Notes: generated by a model not told the origin, from the letters alone. Counted from the stretch's first letter, positions 54,138 to 62,905 are shown. The stretch is 64,000 nt of DNA from Acidimicrobiia bacterium (GCA_022819825.1 JAJEGM010000038.1:98799-162798), one strand, 5' to 3'. Made by a program: numbers and translations.

Positions 54138-55250
54138 CTAGCTCTTCTTGAACTCGGGGATCACGTATTTGCCCATGAGCTCGATGGAGGTCATCACATC
54201 CTCATGGGCCATCTTGTACGGGTTGAACAGGCAGAACAGCAGGTCGCAGCCCACCGCCTCGTAGCGCTTGGCGATCTCCACGCAGCGGTCGGGGTCGCCT
54301 ATCACCGCGGCGCCCGACTCCCAGATGTAGTCCATGGTGATCTGGCCCAAAAGACCCTCGTCGCGGCTCTTGGCCGCATCGCCGGTGTACTCGTAGGTGC
54401 CCAGCTCGGCCACCTCCAGGTCGGCCAGGTAGTCGGCCACCGAGGCGATGAGCCCGCCCCCGTAGCCCGGATACCACACGAACGACTCCTCGGCGGCGGC
54501 CCGGGCCTTCTCGTTGGTCTCGTTGCAGTGCACCATGGTGAAGGTGGCGGCCCGCTCGTTGCGGAACGCCCCCACCGGCTGGTCGCAGTCGGCGTGGCCC
54601 TTGCGGAACGCCTCGAGCCGCTCGGCCAAGTCCTCGGGCGGCTGGCCCACGGTGAACGAGCACAGCCCGATGCCCCGCTTGCCGATCTCGTAGTGGCCCG
54701 GCACCGAGCTAGTAGCCCCCCAGATGGGCGGGTGGGGATCCTGGCGGGGCTTGGGCAGCACCCGGCGCTTGGGCATCGACCAGTAGTCGCCCTCGAACTC
54801 GTACTCGTCGTTGGTCCAGCAGCCCACGATGTGGCGCAGGGCCTCGTCCCACTGGGCCCGGGTCTCGTCGGGGTGGATGTTGAAGCCCTCCAGCTCGGCC
54901 CGGGTGGACGAGCGGCCGGTGCCGAACTCCACCCTCCCGTTGCTGATGAGGTCGAGCACCGCCACCGACTCCGCTGTGCGCACCGGGTGGTTGTAGGGCT
55001 TGGGCAGAAGCCGCACGCCGTAGCCGATCCGCAGGTTCTCGGTGAGCGCCGCGATGTGGCCGTACAGCACCTCGGGGTTGGAGCAGTGGGAGTACTCCTC
55101 CAAGAAGTGGTGCTCCACCGTCCAGAACGAGTGGAAGCCCATCTTGTCGCCCAGAACGGCTTGTTCGATGGTGTTCTGGTAGGCGTTGTACTCACTCTCA
55201 CGAGTCCAGGGCCGAGCCACCGGAATCTCGTAGAACATCGCAAACTCCAT
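54138..55250 (-). CDS. LLM-class flavin-dependent oxidoreductase
   Basis: 370 residues from ATG 55250, which has AAGGGGAT just upstream. LLM barrel with TVEHHFLEEYSH, AALTENLRIGYGVRLLP, GRVEFGTGRSSTRAELEGF. 23 nt upstream of the next LLM gene on the same strand. Longer than the other LLM proteins of this window; an insertion around residues 270-310. Confidence 0.88.
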   Translation of the reverse strand: MEFAMFYEIPVARPWTRESEYNAYQNTIEQAVLGDKMGFHSFWTVEHHFLEEYSHCSNPEVLYGHIAALTENLRIGYGVRLLPKPYNHPVRTAESVAVLDLISNGRVEFGTGRSSTRAELEGFNIHPDETRAQWDEALRHIVGCWTNDEYEFEGDYWSMPKRRVLPKPRQDPHPPIWGATSSVPGHYEIGKRGIGLCSFTVGQPPEDLAERLEAFRKGHADCDQPVGAFRNERAATFTMVHCNETNEKARAAAEESFVWYPGYGGGLIASVADYLADLEVAELGTYEYTGDAAKSRDEGLLGQITMDYIWESGAAVIGDPDRCVEIAKRYEAVGCDLLFCLFNPYKMAHEDVMTSIELMGKYVIPEFKKS

Positions 55251-55343
55251 GCCAATCCCCTTGTGTGTGCGGCGCAGTTCCGGGGCCGATGGTAAACGGC
55301 GCGACCCCAAGCAGGCGCATTGGGCTCGGTTAGTGTGCGGGCC

Positions 55344-56279
55344 ATGGCACTAGATCCGGCCGCCAAGGCCGTTATGGACATGATGGAAGAAAACGGCGTG
55401 AGCTTTGCGGGCATCGCCTCGATGACCGCGGTGGAGCTGCGCAACCGCATGCAGCTCGGCGACATGCCGGTGGAGGATGTGGCCCGCACCGAAGACCGGG
55501 TGATCGCCGGCCCCGACGGCACCGAGCTGCCCATCCGCATCTACTGGGCCGAGGTCACAAATGAGGCCCGCCCGGTGGTGGTGTTCTTCCACGGCGGGGG
55601 CTGGGTGATCGGCGGCATAGACAGCCACGACGGCCAGGTGCGCGAGATGGTGAACCGCACCGGCATGGTGTTCGTGTCGGTGGACTACCGCCTGGCGCCC
55701 GAGGCGAAGTTCCCCGCCGCCGCCGAGGACTGCTACGCCGCCACCCAGTGGGTGGCTGAGAACGCGGCCGACATCGGCGCGGATGCCGCCCGGCTGGGGG
55801 TGGCCGGCGACAGCGCCGGGGGCAACCTGGCCGCAGTGGTGGCCCAGATGGCCCGAGACCGGGGCGGCCCGGCCATCGCCCATCAGCTGCTGGTGTATCC
55901 GTGCTGCGACATGGACTCCAACGCCTGGCCGTCGCAAACCGAGAACGGCTTCGACTATTTCCTCACCAAGGAGTCGATGGACTGGTTCTACGACCAGTAC
56001 GCCGATGTGGCCGACCGCAACCACCCCTACGCCTCGCCCATCAAGGCCGACAGCCTCAGCGGGCTGCCACCGGCGTGTGTGATCACCGCCGAGTTCGACC
56101 CGCTGCGCGACGAGGGCGAGGCCTACGGTGCCGCCCTCCAAAAGGCCGGGGTGGCCTGTGAGGTCCACCGCTACGACGGCATGTTCCACGGCTTTTTCGG
56201 CATGACCCTGGCCATCCCCGGCGCGGTGGCCGCCCAGGAGACCGCGGCCGCCTCGGTGACCGCCGCTCTGTCGGCTTGA
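55344..56279 (+). CDS. HSL-type alpha/beta hydrolase (esterase/lipase)
   Basis: 311 residues from ATG 55344. Oxyanion-hole HGGGWV, nucleophile GDSAGGN, catalytic Asp in EFDPLRDEGE and His in MFHGFF: the hormone-sensitive-lipase family. Signal absent, so cytosolic esterase. Directly followed by the MFS transporter in the same frame after the stop, suggesting co-expression and export of an ester product. Confidence 0.9.
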   Translation: MALDPAAKAVMDMMEENGVSFAGIASMTAVELRNRMQLGDMPVEDVARTEDRVIAGPDGTELPIRIYWAEVTNEARPVVVFFHGGGWVIGGIDSHDGQVREMVNRTGMVFVSVDYRLAPEAKFPAAAEDCYAATQWVAENAADIGADAARLGVAGDSAGGNLAAVVAQMARDRGGPAIAHQLLVYPCCDMDSNAWPSQTENGFDYFLTKESMDWFYDQYADVADRNHPYASPIKADSLSGLPPACVITAEFDPLRDEGEAYGAALQKAGVACEVHRYDGMFHGFFGMTLAIPGAVAAQETAAASVTAALSA

Positions 56280-56342
56280 GCTCGGCGTGACGCCCTGAGC
56301 ACCGCCGCGGTCGGCTACGACGACCGCTACCGGTTCCGCCTG

Positions 56343-57662
56343 ATGGCGGCCATCGTCCCCGTGCAGTTCGGGGTGAGCATGAGCCTGACGGTGATAGCGG
56401 TGGCCGTGGGCGACATCGCCCGCGACCTGAACACTGGAACCGGCGCCGCCAGCTGGACGGTGACCGGCGCCATCTTGGCCTCGGCGGTGTCCACGTCGCT
56501 GGGCGGCAAGTTTGGCGACATCTACGGCCATCGCCGGGCCTTTCTCGCCGCGGCGGTGATGCTGGTGGTGGTGACGCCGCTCAGCGGGCTGGCCTGGAAC
56601 ATCGAGAGCCTCATCGGGTTCCGGGTGGCGGCCGGGGTGGCCAACGGGGTGGCCACCGCCGCGGGCACCGCCATGGTGCTGTTGGCGTTCCCCATCTCCA
56701 CCCGCTCGAGGGCCATCGGCTGGTACCAGTCGGCGCTGTCGGGGGCGCCGGCCATCGGGCTGATCGTGGGCGGGCAGATCGTGGAGCAGTTCGGCTGGCG
56801 GTGGGTGTTCGCCTTCTTCGGGGTGATCGCCGTGGTCGGCCTGGTAACCAGCGCCACGGTGGTGCGGCCCATGGGCGGCGGCCTGGAGGTGTCCATCGAC
56901 TACTGGGGCGGCCTCACGCTGTCGGCCGGGGTGGCGCTGGTGCTGGTGGGGCTCACCCTTTTGGGCAACGACGGGGTGGGCACCTCGGTGAGCATCGTGC
57001 TGATGGGCGGCGGGGTGGTGCTTTTGGCCGCGTTCGCCCGCATCGAACAGCGGGTGCCCGAGCCCATCATCAGCATGGACTACCTGCGAAAGCGCAACTT
57101 CAGCATCCCCATCTGGGTGGTGACCCTGGCCAACTTCTCGTTCATGGGCGGCCTGGTGATCACCCCGTTCTTGTTCACCGAGCGGCTGGGTTGGGGCCTC
57201 GGGGCGGCCACCCTGCTGCTGGCGGTGCGGCCGATCACGTTCAGCTCGTGCGCCTTCGCCGGCGGCTACATCCACCCCCGCCTGGGGGCCCGCATGACCC
57301 CGGTGGTCGGGTCGTCGCTTCTGGCGGTGGGCATGGTGTTCTTCGCCCTATCGGCGTGGCAGGCATCGCTGGGCTGGACGGTGGCGGGGCTGTTCGTGGT
57401 GGCCATCGGCCACGGCATCCATCTCCCGTCGCTCACCACCACCGCCTCCGACGCCGTGGAGCCCGAGGACTACGGCGTGGCCTCCGGCATGCGGGGCACC
57501 CTCACCCAAGTGGGCGTGACCACCGGCATGCAGACCATGGTCATCGTGATCGGCACTGACATCACCGGCACCTCCCTAGCCAACTCCTACCTCCTAGGCG
57601 CCGGAGCCGCAGTACTAGCCGTAGCCCTCTCCCTAGCCATCTCCCCCCGCTCCCGCCACTAG
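56343..57662 (+). CDS. MFS transporter, DHA2-like (14 helix)
   Basis: 439 residues from ATG 56343; the frame is open a further 20 codons upstream (GYDDRYRF segment) with CTG as the only possible earlier start. DHA2 signature motif C-like GQIVEQFGWRWVFAF, motif A GKFGDIYGHRRAF, and about 14 helices. Predicted proton-coupled exporter, possibly of the hydrolase product. Confidence 0.85.
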   Translation: MAAIVPVQFGVSMSLTVIAVAVGDIARDLNTGTGAASWTVTGAILASAVSTSLGGKFGDIYGHRRAFLAAAVMLVVVTPLSGLAWNIESLIGFRVAAGVANGVATAAGTAMVLLAFPISTRSRAIGWYQSALSGAPAIGLIVGGQIVEQFGWRWVFAFFGVIAVVGLVTSATVVRPMGGGLEVSIDYWGGLTLSAGVALVLVGLTLLGNDGVGTSVSIVLMGGGVVLLAAFARIEQRVPEPIISMDYLRKRNFSIPIWVVTLANFSFMGGLVITPFLFTERLGWGLGAATLLLAVRPITFSSCAFAGGYIHPRLGARMTPVVGSSLLAVGMVFFALSAWQASLGWTVAGLFVVAIGHGIHLPSLTTTASDAVEPEDYGVASGMRGTLTQVGVTTGMQTMVIVIGTDITGTSLANSYLLGAGAAVLAVALSLAISPRSRH

Positions 57663-57671
57663 CGGCTCAGG

Positions 57672-58943
57672 TCAGGGGCCCAGGGCGGTGATGGGGAGGA
57701 CGGTTGTGCCGTCGGGTCGGTCGTAGCCGTAGCCGGTGGCGGTGATGATCAGCAGCTTGGCCGGCTCGCCCACCCGGTCGGTGTCCACCTTGTTCCGGAG
57801 GCGGAGCAGGGATTGGGCGGCCTCTTCGATCCACTCCTCACCGCCGAGTTTGACTTCGACGGCCATCCATCGCCCGTCCCGGGTTTCAACAATCGCATCG
57901 GCCTCCAATTTGGCGCTGTCCCGATAGTGGTAGACGGTGGCGTCGCTTATTTGGCTGTAGACCCGTAGATCGCGTACGACCAGCGATTCGAATAGGAACC
58001 CGAGTGTTTTCAAGTCCCTGAGTAGACGGCCAGAGTTCGCCCCCAAAATGGCCGCTGCCAGCGATGGGTCGGCCAAGTGCCTCTTGGGAGAGCTGAGCAG
58101 AGTTGCTCGTGAACGGAGGTGGGTAGACCAGTGAGGCAGGTCCTCCACGATGAACAGTCGTTCCAGCGATCGTATGTACTCTGTCGCCGTTGTCCGGTTG
58201 AGACCCCGCTCTCCAGTAGCTTCGTCGGCCAGTTTCGAGAATGAAGCCAAGGTGGCGACGTTTCGACTAAATGACGCCAAGAGCCTTCCAACCCCATCGG
58301 GGTCTCGGACCACACCATCTACGGCGGAGATGTCGGTGCGACATATCTCCCCTATGTAGCTGCGCAGGAGAATTTGGGCAGATCGAACAGACTTGCCGAG
58401 GTTCCGGGGCCAGCCTCCTCGGCACACCGCATCTATGACTTCTTCGAATGAGACATCTGGCCTCGAGCTTGCTACGGACTCTCCTTCCAAGAGTGTTTGC
58501 AGTGACACATCGCCATTGGACTCCCCGGATTCGAACAACGACATGGGACGCAGGCGGACCCGGCCGATACGCCCGGCGCCAGAGTGCCTGGTTATGTCGT
58601 CTGGGGGTACTGCGGAGCCGGTCAGGATGAACCTGCCGGTTTGGTGCCCCTCATCGCAGGCATGGCGGACTTGGTTCCAAATCTCGCCGGCGAGCTGCCA
58701 CTCGTCCAATAGGCGCGGCTCGTCGCCTTCGAGGATTCGTCCTGGCGCGGTTGACACTGACTGTCGAGCGTTGACATCTTGGTCGAGTAGCACCTCGCTT
58801 CGGGCGAAGTTGCGTCCGCTCCACGTCTTCCCGCACCCCTTTGGGCCCTCAATCACTATGGCCGGCATAGCTTCGAGTGCTTCCGCGATCGAGTGGTCGC
58901 TGATTCTTGGGATGTAGCCGCTAGGGGTGAGCGTTTCGGTCAT
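57672..58943 (-). CDS. AAA_14/DUF4143 ATPase with C-terminal nuclease-like domain
   Basis: 423 residues. Walker A GPKGCGKT at 33-40, Walker B LLDEWQ, arginine-rich sensor GAGRIGRVRLRPMSL, and a C-terminal DUF4143 domain with KLEADAIVETRDGRWMAVEVKLG, the D-ExK pattern of a restriction-endonuclease fold. Single gene preceded by a 23-bp tandem repeat and probably autoregulated from it. Role unknown; such ATPases occur in accessory islands. Confidence 0.85.
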   Translation of the reverse strand: MTETLTPSGYIPRISDHSIAEALEAMPAIVIEGPKGCGKTWSGRNFARSEVLLDQDVNARQSVSTAPGRILEGDEPRLLDEWQLAGEIWNQVRHACDEGHQTGRFILTGSAVPPDDITRHSGAGRIGRVRLRPMSLFESGESNGDVSLQTLLEGESVASSRPDVSFEEVIDAVCRGGWPRNLGKSVRSAQILLRSYIGEICRTDISAVDGVVRDPDGVGRLLASFSRNVATLASFSKLADEATGERGLNRTTATEYIRSLERLFIVEDLPHWSTHLRSRATLLSSPKRHLADPSLAAAILGANSGRLLRDLKTLGFLFESLVVRDLRVYSQISDATVYHYRDSAKLEADAIVETRDGRWMAVEVKLGGEEWIEEAAQSLLRLRNKVDTDRVGEPAKLLIITATGYGYDRPDGTTVLPITALGP

Positions 58944-58977
58944 GTTGGTTTCTCATCGCTTGGACGTTTCTGACCAT

Positions 58978-59117
58978 CCTACAGTTTCTGAGCGTTTCAG
59001 CCTACAGTTTATGAAAGTGCTATCCTACAGTTTCTGAGCGTTTCAGCCTACAGTTTCTGAGAGTCTCAACCCGCAGAATGTGGGGCTTTCAACCCGCAGA
59101 ATGTGGAGCGGGTTCAA
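58978..59117 (+). repeat. 23-bp tandem repeat array, six units
   Basis: Units start at 58978, 59001, 59024, 59047, 59070 and 59093. Units 1 and 3 are identical; units 2 and 4 share CCTACAGTTT; units 5 and 6 share CCCGCAGAATGTGG; the last is extended. Each CCTACAG-type unit contains CTGA...TCAG inverted arms in units 1 and 3, and unit 6 contains CCGC...GCGG. It is not coding. The array lies 35-174 nt upstream of the AAA/DUF4143 start codon (minus strand), in its promoter region. No spacers, so not CRISPR. Confidence 0.8.
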
Positions 59118-59609
59118 CTCAAGGCGACATCGGCGGGGCAGATGGAGAAGGTAAGGCCCTGGGGGTGGCGGCTTGAGCTCCAGCTCACCACCCCCCGGCC
59201 AGCTATGCCCAAGGTCGCTTCACCGCAAGGGGAGAGGCTAGCAAGGGCGTACGCCGTTGAGATTGGTGCAAGCAATTGGCCACGCAGCGCGCCTTAATGC
59301 TCGGTACGGTGATCGGCGAAGTCGCCCTGGAGGTATGCGGTGTCTCTTATGTCGGTGTTGTGGTCGCCAATAGCAGCGTTGTCGAGCCGCCGCAGGCGTC
59401 GGGCAGCCCAATCGGCTGTCAACCCAGATACCCCAGATCCTGATGGCGACCTCTCCGCTGGCCGGTACACCCGGCACTTGAGTTCCGAGGACTTCCTCGA
59501 CTCCCTCCAGGACCGCCCCTGAACCCCACATTGGAAGTGACACCACCAGCCCAGATCTACCTGTCACCTACGTCTCGCCAGTCGGTAGTTTTGCAACGGG
59601 AGGTGTGAG
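59118..59609. other. Gene-poor stretch between the repeat array and the HicB-like gene
   Basis: No gene with clear support. One minus-strand ORF of 58 codons (59470-59294, ending RTEH) and a short plus-strand ORF (59340-59522, ending SLQDRP) overlap each other, are uneven in codon use, and match no family I recognise; they may be remnants. No hairpin followed by a T tract was seen here. Confidence 0.5.
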
Positions 59610-59831
59610 GTGAACAGACGCTTCACCGCGATAGTCGGACGCGAGGGCGACGGCTACGTGGCGTTCTGCCCGAAGGTCGATGTTGCAAGCCAGGGAGAGA
59701 CGGTCACCGAGGCACGAGACAACCTTGCAGAAGCACTCACGCTGTTCCTTGAGAGCGCACATGACGATGAGATCGAGCGGCGGCTGAGCCAGGAGATCTA
59801 TGTGACCCAAATTGAGATCGAGGTTGGCTAG
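59610..59831 (+). CDS. HicB-like antitoxin-fold protein (UPF0150)
   Basis: 73 residues from GTG 59610 with GGGAGG nearby. RFTAIVGREGDGYVAFCPKVDVASQGETVTEARDNLAEAL is the HicB partial RNase-H fold. No HicA toxin gene lies beside it, and no DNA-binding extension is present. Solitary HicB proteins are known; whether it controls the neighbouring genes is unknown. Confidence 0.85.
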   Translation: MNRRFTAIVGREGDGYVAFCPKVDVASQGETVTEARDNLAEALTLFLESAHDDEIERRLSQEIYVTQIEIEVG

Positions 59832-59856
59832 TTGACGTGATACATTGAAGGCACCC

Positions 59857-59887
59857 ACCCGGCTCCATGAGGGCCGGGTCTTTCTTT
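59857..59887 (+). terminator. Rho-independent terminator after the HicB-like gene
   Basis: Perfect 7-bp stem ACCCGGC/GCCGGGT (59857-59863 with 59873-59879), 9-nt loop, then TTTCTTT. It lies 26 nt after the HicB stop and 24 nt before the HigA start, so the two genes are probably separately terminated. Confidence 0.75.
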
Positions 59888-59910
59888 GGGCGTGAGACCG
59901 GGAGTGAGGA

Positions 59911-60204
59911 ATGTTGCGACGAGTGGTCCATCCAGGAGAGGTGTTGAAGGGCGAGTTGGAGGAGTTCGGCATCACGCGGACCGAGCTCGCCCGCCAGATC
60001 GCCGTGCCGCCCAATCGCGTGTCTCAGATCGTTGCCGGAAAGCGGTCGATCACCGGGGATACGGCGCTTCGACTCGGGCACTGGTTCGACGTTGAGCCCC
60101 AGTTCTGGATGAACCTGCAAACCCAGCACGACTTGGCGGTTGCCACCCAAGAAGTCGGCAAGGCCGTGGAAGCTCTGCCCACTGCGCCCCAAATTGCCTG
60201 ACGC
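59911..60204 (+). CDS. HigA-family antitoxin (XRE helix-turn-helix)
   Basis: 96 residues. HPGEVLKGELEEFGITRTELARQIAV is the HigA helix-turn-helix, followed by the HigA tail (RLGHWFDVEPQFWMNLQTQHDL). No HigB toxin gene is present in front of it; the gene there encodes a HicB-type protein instead. An orphan antitoxin acting as a regulator is likely. Confidence 0.88.
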
Positions 60205-60568
60205 CACCCCACCGGAACCGGCCACAGTGTGTGTGGAGCGCCAGAAGTCCTAGTCGGAAGGCATCAGGTGAATTGGCTCTTGCAGTTAGCCTGATGACAT
60301 GAGCGCCGAATCCCCGGTCAACGACCACAGCGAGGACGAATACCCCACGCCCAAGGTGCTGCCAGCAGTCATCGCGAACCGAGGCCTCATCCCCGACTCA
60401 TGGGGCATTTTCAGCAAGTTGCGCAAGAGGAGAGCAGGAAATCGGCGCTCTGCCTCGCCCAAGTAATGCGTTCTTAGCCGCCTATCGCGGCTCTGGGCAT
60501 CGCGCCGCCGCTTCTTCTACTTGGAGGACCAGAGCTTTGACTGAACCCAGCTAGGAGGAAGGTAGAAC
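60205..60568. other. Intergenic region with one possible small ORF (60299-60466, +)
   Basis: A 55-codon ORF starts at ATG 60299 and ends at 60466, beginning MSAESPVNDHSEDEYPTPK and ending in a basic NRRSASPK tail. Third-position GC is high, as in nearby genes, but no family match or strong ribosome site is seen, so it is only a candidate. No other gene is supported. Confidence 0.35.
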
Positions 60569-61333
60569 TCAGCAGTTCACGTACTTGAAGGGTAGGGACT
60601 CGCCCTGTTTGAAGAGGTGGCGCACGCTGGTGTTGCGGTAGTGCCCGAGCTCAGTGGCAACCTCGCCGCTGAAGCCCCACCGTTTGCGGGATTTGCCGAT
60701 GTCTTGTTCCCAGTCCCGGTCGCCTTGCTGTCGCTGTCGCCAGCTGTCAATCCGATACACCTCGCGGATGACTCCCCGGTTGACGGCAAAGGCGTAGTCG
60801 GCACCATCGCGGCGGGGCCCGAGCGTCCACCAGCCTTGAGTTGTCTCGTACAGTTCCTCGGCGGACATCTCCGGTGACCAGAGCCGGGGAATCCGAAACA
60901 GAATCACCCGCTCCTTGATTTCAGGCACCTGGGGAGCATCAAGAATCGAAATTGCCACATCAGTGGTCATACGGCCCCGCAGCCAAACGTGATGGCCCTG
61001 GACCTTGTTGGTGAGTTCGTCCATGCCCAGCAGCTGAATTGCCGCTGCTTCAACCTCGAATGCTGTCCGATCTGTGAGTCCAAACCGCAGCAGCTGGTGT
61101 TCGACTTCGTGGCCTGCTGCGTGAATCTCCCTGATCCGATCCAGCTTGTCGCTCGCAGCTTCCTCGTCGCCAAGGGCATCCAGGGCGTGGGCGAACACCC
61201 GGCTCCCGTTTCCCTTGCCCACATAGAAGACCTCACCGTCGCGCGGGTCGATCAACAGATAGACGTACGCCTTGAGCTGCTCGCTTACGTATGGCGTGAA
61301 TGCGCTCACCGACCGTGCCCCCGTTCGAAACAC
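60569..61333 (-). CDS. LEM-3-like GIY-YIG domain protein
   Basis: 254 residues (GTG 61333; GTG 61309 also possible). N-terminal GIY-YIG module YVYLLIDPRDGEVFYVGKGNGSRVFAHALDAL, of the LEM-3 type. The C-terminal part (about 130-254) is rich in Trp/Arg (TTQGWWTLGPRRDGADYAFAV) and unassigned. Predicted DNA-cleaving or DNA-binding; lies in the accessory island. Probably not a homing endonuclease, since no intron or intein is nearby. Confidence 0.8.
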   Translation of the reverse strand: MFRTGARSVSAFTPYVSEQLKAYVYLLIDPRDGEVFYVGKGNGSRVFAHALDALGDEEAASDKLDRIREIHAAGHEVEHQLLRFGLTDRTAFEVEAAAIQLLGMDELTNKVQGHHVWLRGRMTTDVAISILDAPQVPEIKERVILFRIPRLWSPEMSAEELYETTQGWWTLGPRRDGADYAFAVNRGVIREVYRIDSWRQRQQGDRDWEQDIGKSRKRWGFSGEVATELGHYRNTSVRHLFKQGESLPFKYVNC

Positions 61334-61363
61334 CCGAGATTTCTGTCTTTCACGGCACTAGGT

Positions 61364-62008
61364 CTAATGGTGACGGAGGTCGTAGACACCATTGGCGAGC
61401 CCGGCTTCTGCGATGGTGCGAAACGTGATCGAGACGCGTCGCTGACGCTTGGCCTTTAGGCCGTTCACTGTGTCGGATTGCCGCTTCGCGATGCCATGGC
61501 GCCACTTGGAGCGAGCATCGCCGTGCAAGAGAACGAGGCTGCGTGGGGCCAGGCAATGCACGTATTCGTCTCCGGTCGATTCGCAGCAGAAGTCCATGTT
61601 GACCGCCGAGCCCAAGCTCACGGTGGCGACAACGGGGCCGAAGCAGTCTCTGTCGATATGGGGGGCGATTCCCTGTCCAGGCAGGTACTCGTTGACGATC
61701 GCCTGTTCGAACGGTCGCTCAAGGTCTAGCAGCCGCTTCGCTTCCTCAGATGCAGCATCACGCACCATGTGCGACAGCTGTGCCAGCCATCCGGGCAAGG
61801 GCCCAATGCGAGCCGTTTCATCAAGGCTGCGACTGGTGTAGTCGTACTTGTAGCCGAAGTGCAGCACACGCCGGGACAGGTCCGTGAGCCACTCAGAGCT
61901 GTCGACACGAGCGAGCAGCCCGTCCTCCTCGGAGGCAGCCAAGAAGTCCGGGTGGTACTCAAGCCCCATCGGCACAGTGGCCGGTTCCGTCAGGACGTCA
62001 AACAGCAT
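61364..62008 (-). CDS. AlkB-like 2OG-Fe(II) dioxygenase
   Basis: 214 residues from ATG 62008. Iron ligands H117-x-D119 (GIAPHID) and H171 (SKWRHGI), 2OG-binding arginines in RRVSITFR; NEYLPGQG strand. AlkB family enzymes oxidatively remove methyl groups from nucleic-acid bases. Located beside the GIY-YIG gene in the same direction, 31 nt upstream of it, so the two may be co-transcribed. Confidence 0.88.
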   Translation of the reverse strand: MLFDVLTEPATVPMGLEYHPDFLAASEEDGLLARVDSSEWLTDLSRRVLHFGYKYDYTSRSLDETARIGPLPGWLAQLSHMVRDAASEEAKRLLDLERPFEQAIVNEYLPGQGIAPHIDRDCFGPVVATVSLGSAVNMDFCCESTGDEYVHCLAPRSLVLLHGDARSKWRHGIAKRQSDTVNGLKAKRQRRVSITFRTIAEAGLANGVYDLRHH

Positions 62009-62088
62009 GGCCGTGACCCTACCGACGCCTAATGACAACTTGACCGGCTGTGCTTTCCGCCACGCGTGGCCGGCGATGTGGATCGAGC

Positions 62089-62301
62089 CTAAGCAGTGAC
62101 GCCTTCCGCCAGGGCGAGCAGCAGGTCGATCACCCGTTGGGTATCGCCTGCTGAAACAAGGTCCAGCGGCCTCTCGTAGCCAAGATCAGGATTAGGTGAG
62201 CGCAACCAGAGACTTGCTGCGTTATCGCTCATGACCATCCGGGCCAGGTCGTCGACAGTCGGATGCCCATGGAGCCAATCGGTGTCGTTCCAGCTCTCCA
62301 T
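62089..62301 (-). CDS. DUF2384 (MbcA/ParS toxin-binding) antitoxin-like protein, short
   Basis: 70 residues from ATG 62301. C-terminal ASLWLRSPNPDLGYERPLDLVSAGDTQRVIDLLLAL is the MbcA/ParS/Xre toxin-binding module; the N-terminal HTH of full antitoxins is absent. It begins 7 nt after the DUF2442 gene. No RES-domain toxin is nearby. Confidence 0.75.
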   Translation of the reverse strand: MESWNDTDWLHGHPTVDDLARMVMSDNAASLWLRSPNPDLGYERPLDLVSAGDTQRVIDLLLALAEGVTA

Positions 62302-62308
62302 AGGGTCT

Positions 62309-62608
62309 TCAGTATTCGAGGGCTGAGGAAGTCTCAAAGGACAGTTCGTCGAAGGTTTGGCCGATGGCGTCGAGATAGAGGCTTAGCGGGCAGGCATCGA
62401 CTTCGGTGCCATCACCCCACGCCACCGCGCCGGAATCGGCCACGATGTGTGCTGAGCGCCAGAAGTCCGGGTCGGCCCATGCAGCGAAAATGCCGCCAAG
62501 CGCCGCACTGTCTGACAAATCGACAGTGCCGGTGGTGCCGTCGTCGAACCGGAGCCAGAGCTTGTACGGCTCTTGAACCTCGAGTTCAACCACATGGGGC
62601 GACAGCAT
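62309..62608 (-). CDS. DUF2442-domain protein
   Basis: 99 residues. Beta-rich DUF2442 pattern: LWLRFDDGTTGTVDL, GGIFAAWADPDFW, and GAVAWGDGTEVDACPLSLYL. In many genomes such genes accompany toxin-antitoxin or DUF4160 genes, and this one precedes a DUF2384-like gene. Role not established. Confidence 0.8.
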   Translation of the reverse strand: MLSPHVVELEVQEPYKLWLRFDDGTTGTVDLSDSAALGGIFAAWADPDFWRSAHIVADSGAVAWGDGTEVDACPLSLYLDAIGQTFDELSFETSSALEY

Positions 62609-62662
62609 GGGACAAACGATATTCCCAGCTCCCCGCCAACCGCGAACGACTTGCGCCTGTCT

Positions 62663-62905
62663 CTAGTCGCTTGCTTGGAAGGGGGGCGGGATGAGGTCTT
62701 CGTACATGGCCGGGTCGGGAGGCACAACCTCCACCTTGCCGTTGCGCCGCGTCACTACCCCCGTGCCGGTTTGATAGGCAAGAAGGTGAGCGTCCTTGGC
62801 GGCCAGCCACAGCGACCGCAATACGGATTCAGCCAACTCCTCGCCACGCAAGACCGGCGGATGGCCGCCAACAGCGACCTGGTCGATGCCGCTTAGCTCA
62901 GTCAC
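62663..62905 (-). CDS. Small protein overlapping the zeta-toxin-like gene, candidate antitoxin
   Basis: 80 residues from GTG 62905, which overlaps the stop of the zeta-like kinase gene by 8 bases, so the kinase is translated first. Mostly helical middle (EELAESVLRSLWLAAKDAHLLAYQ), followed by a short tail. No known antitoxin family recognised; partnership is inferred from coupling. Confidence 0.6.
   Translation of the reverse strand: MTELSGIDQVAVGGHPPVLRGEELAESVLRSLWLAAKDAHLLAYQTGTGVVTRRNGKVEVVPPDPAMYEDLIPPPFQASD

Noticed and set aside
58978..59117. CRISPR array
   Set aside because: Units abut each other with no spacers, and no cas genes are nearby; a tandem repeat is the better description.
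59103..59522. Short ORFs between the tandem repeat and the HicB-like gene
   Set aside because: No family similarity, no convincing ribosome site, and overlapping frames; treated as intergenic or remnant sequence.
60569..61333. Homing endonuclease interpretation of the GIY-YIG gene
   Set aside because: The sequence matches LEM-3-type GIY-YIG and no intron or intein context is present.
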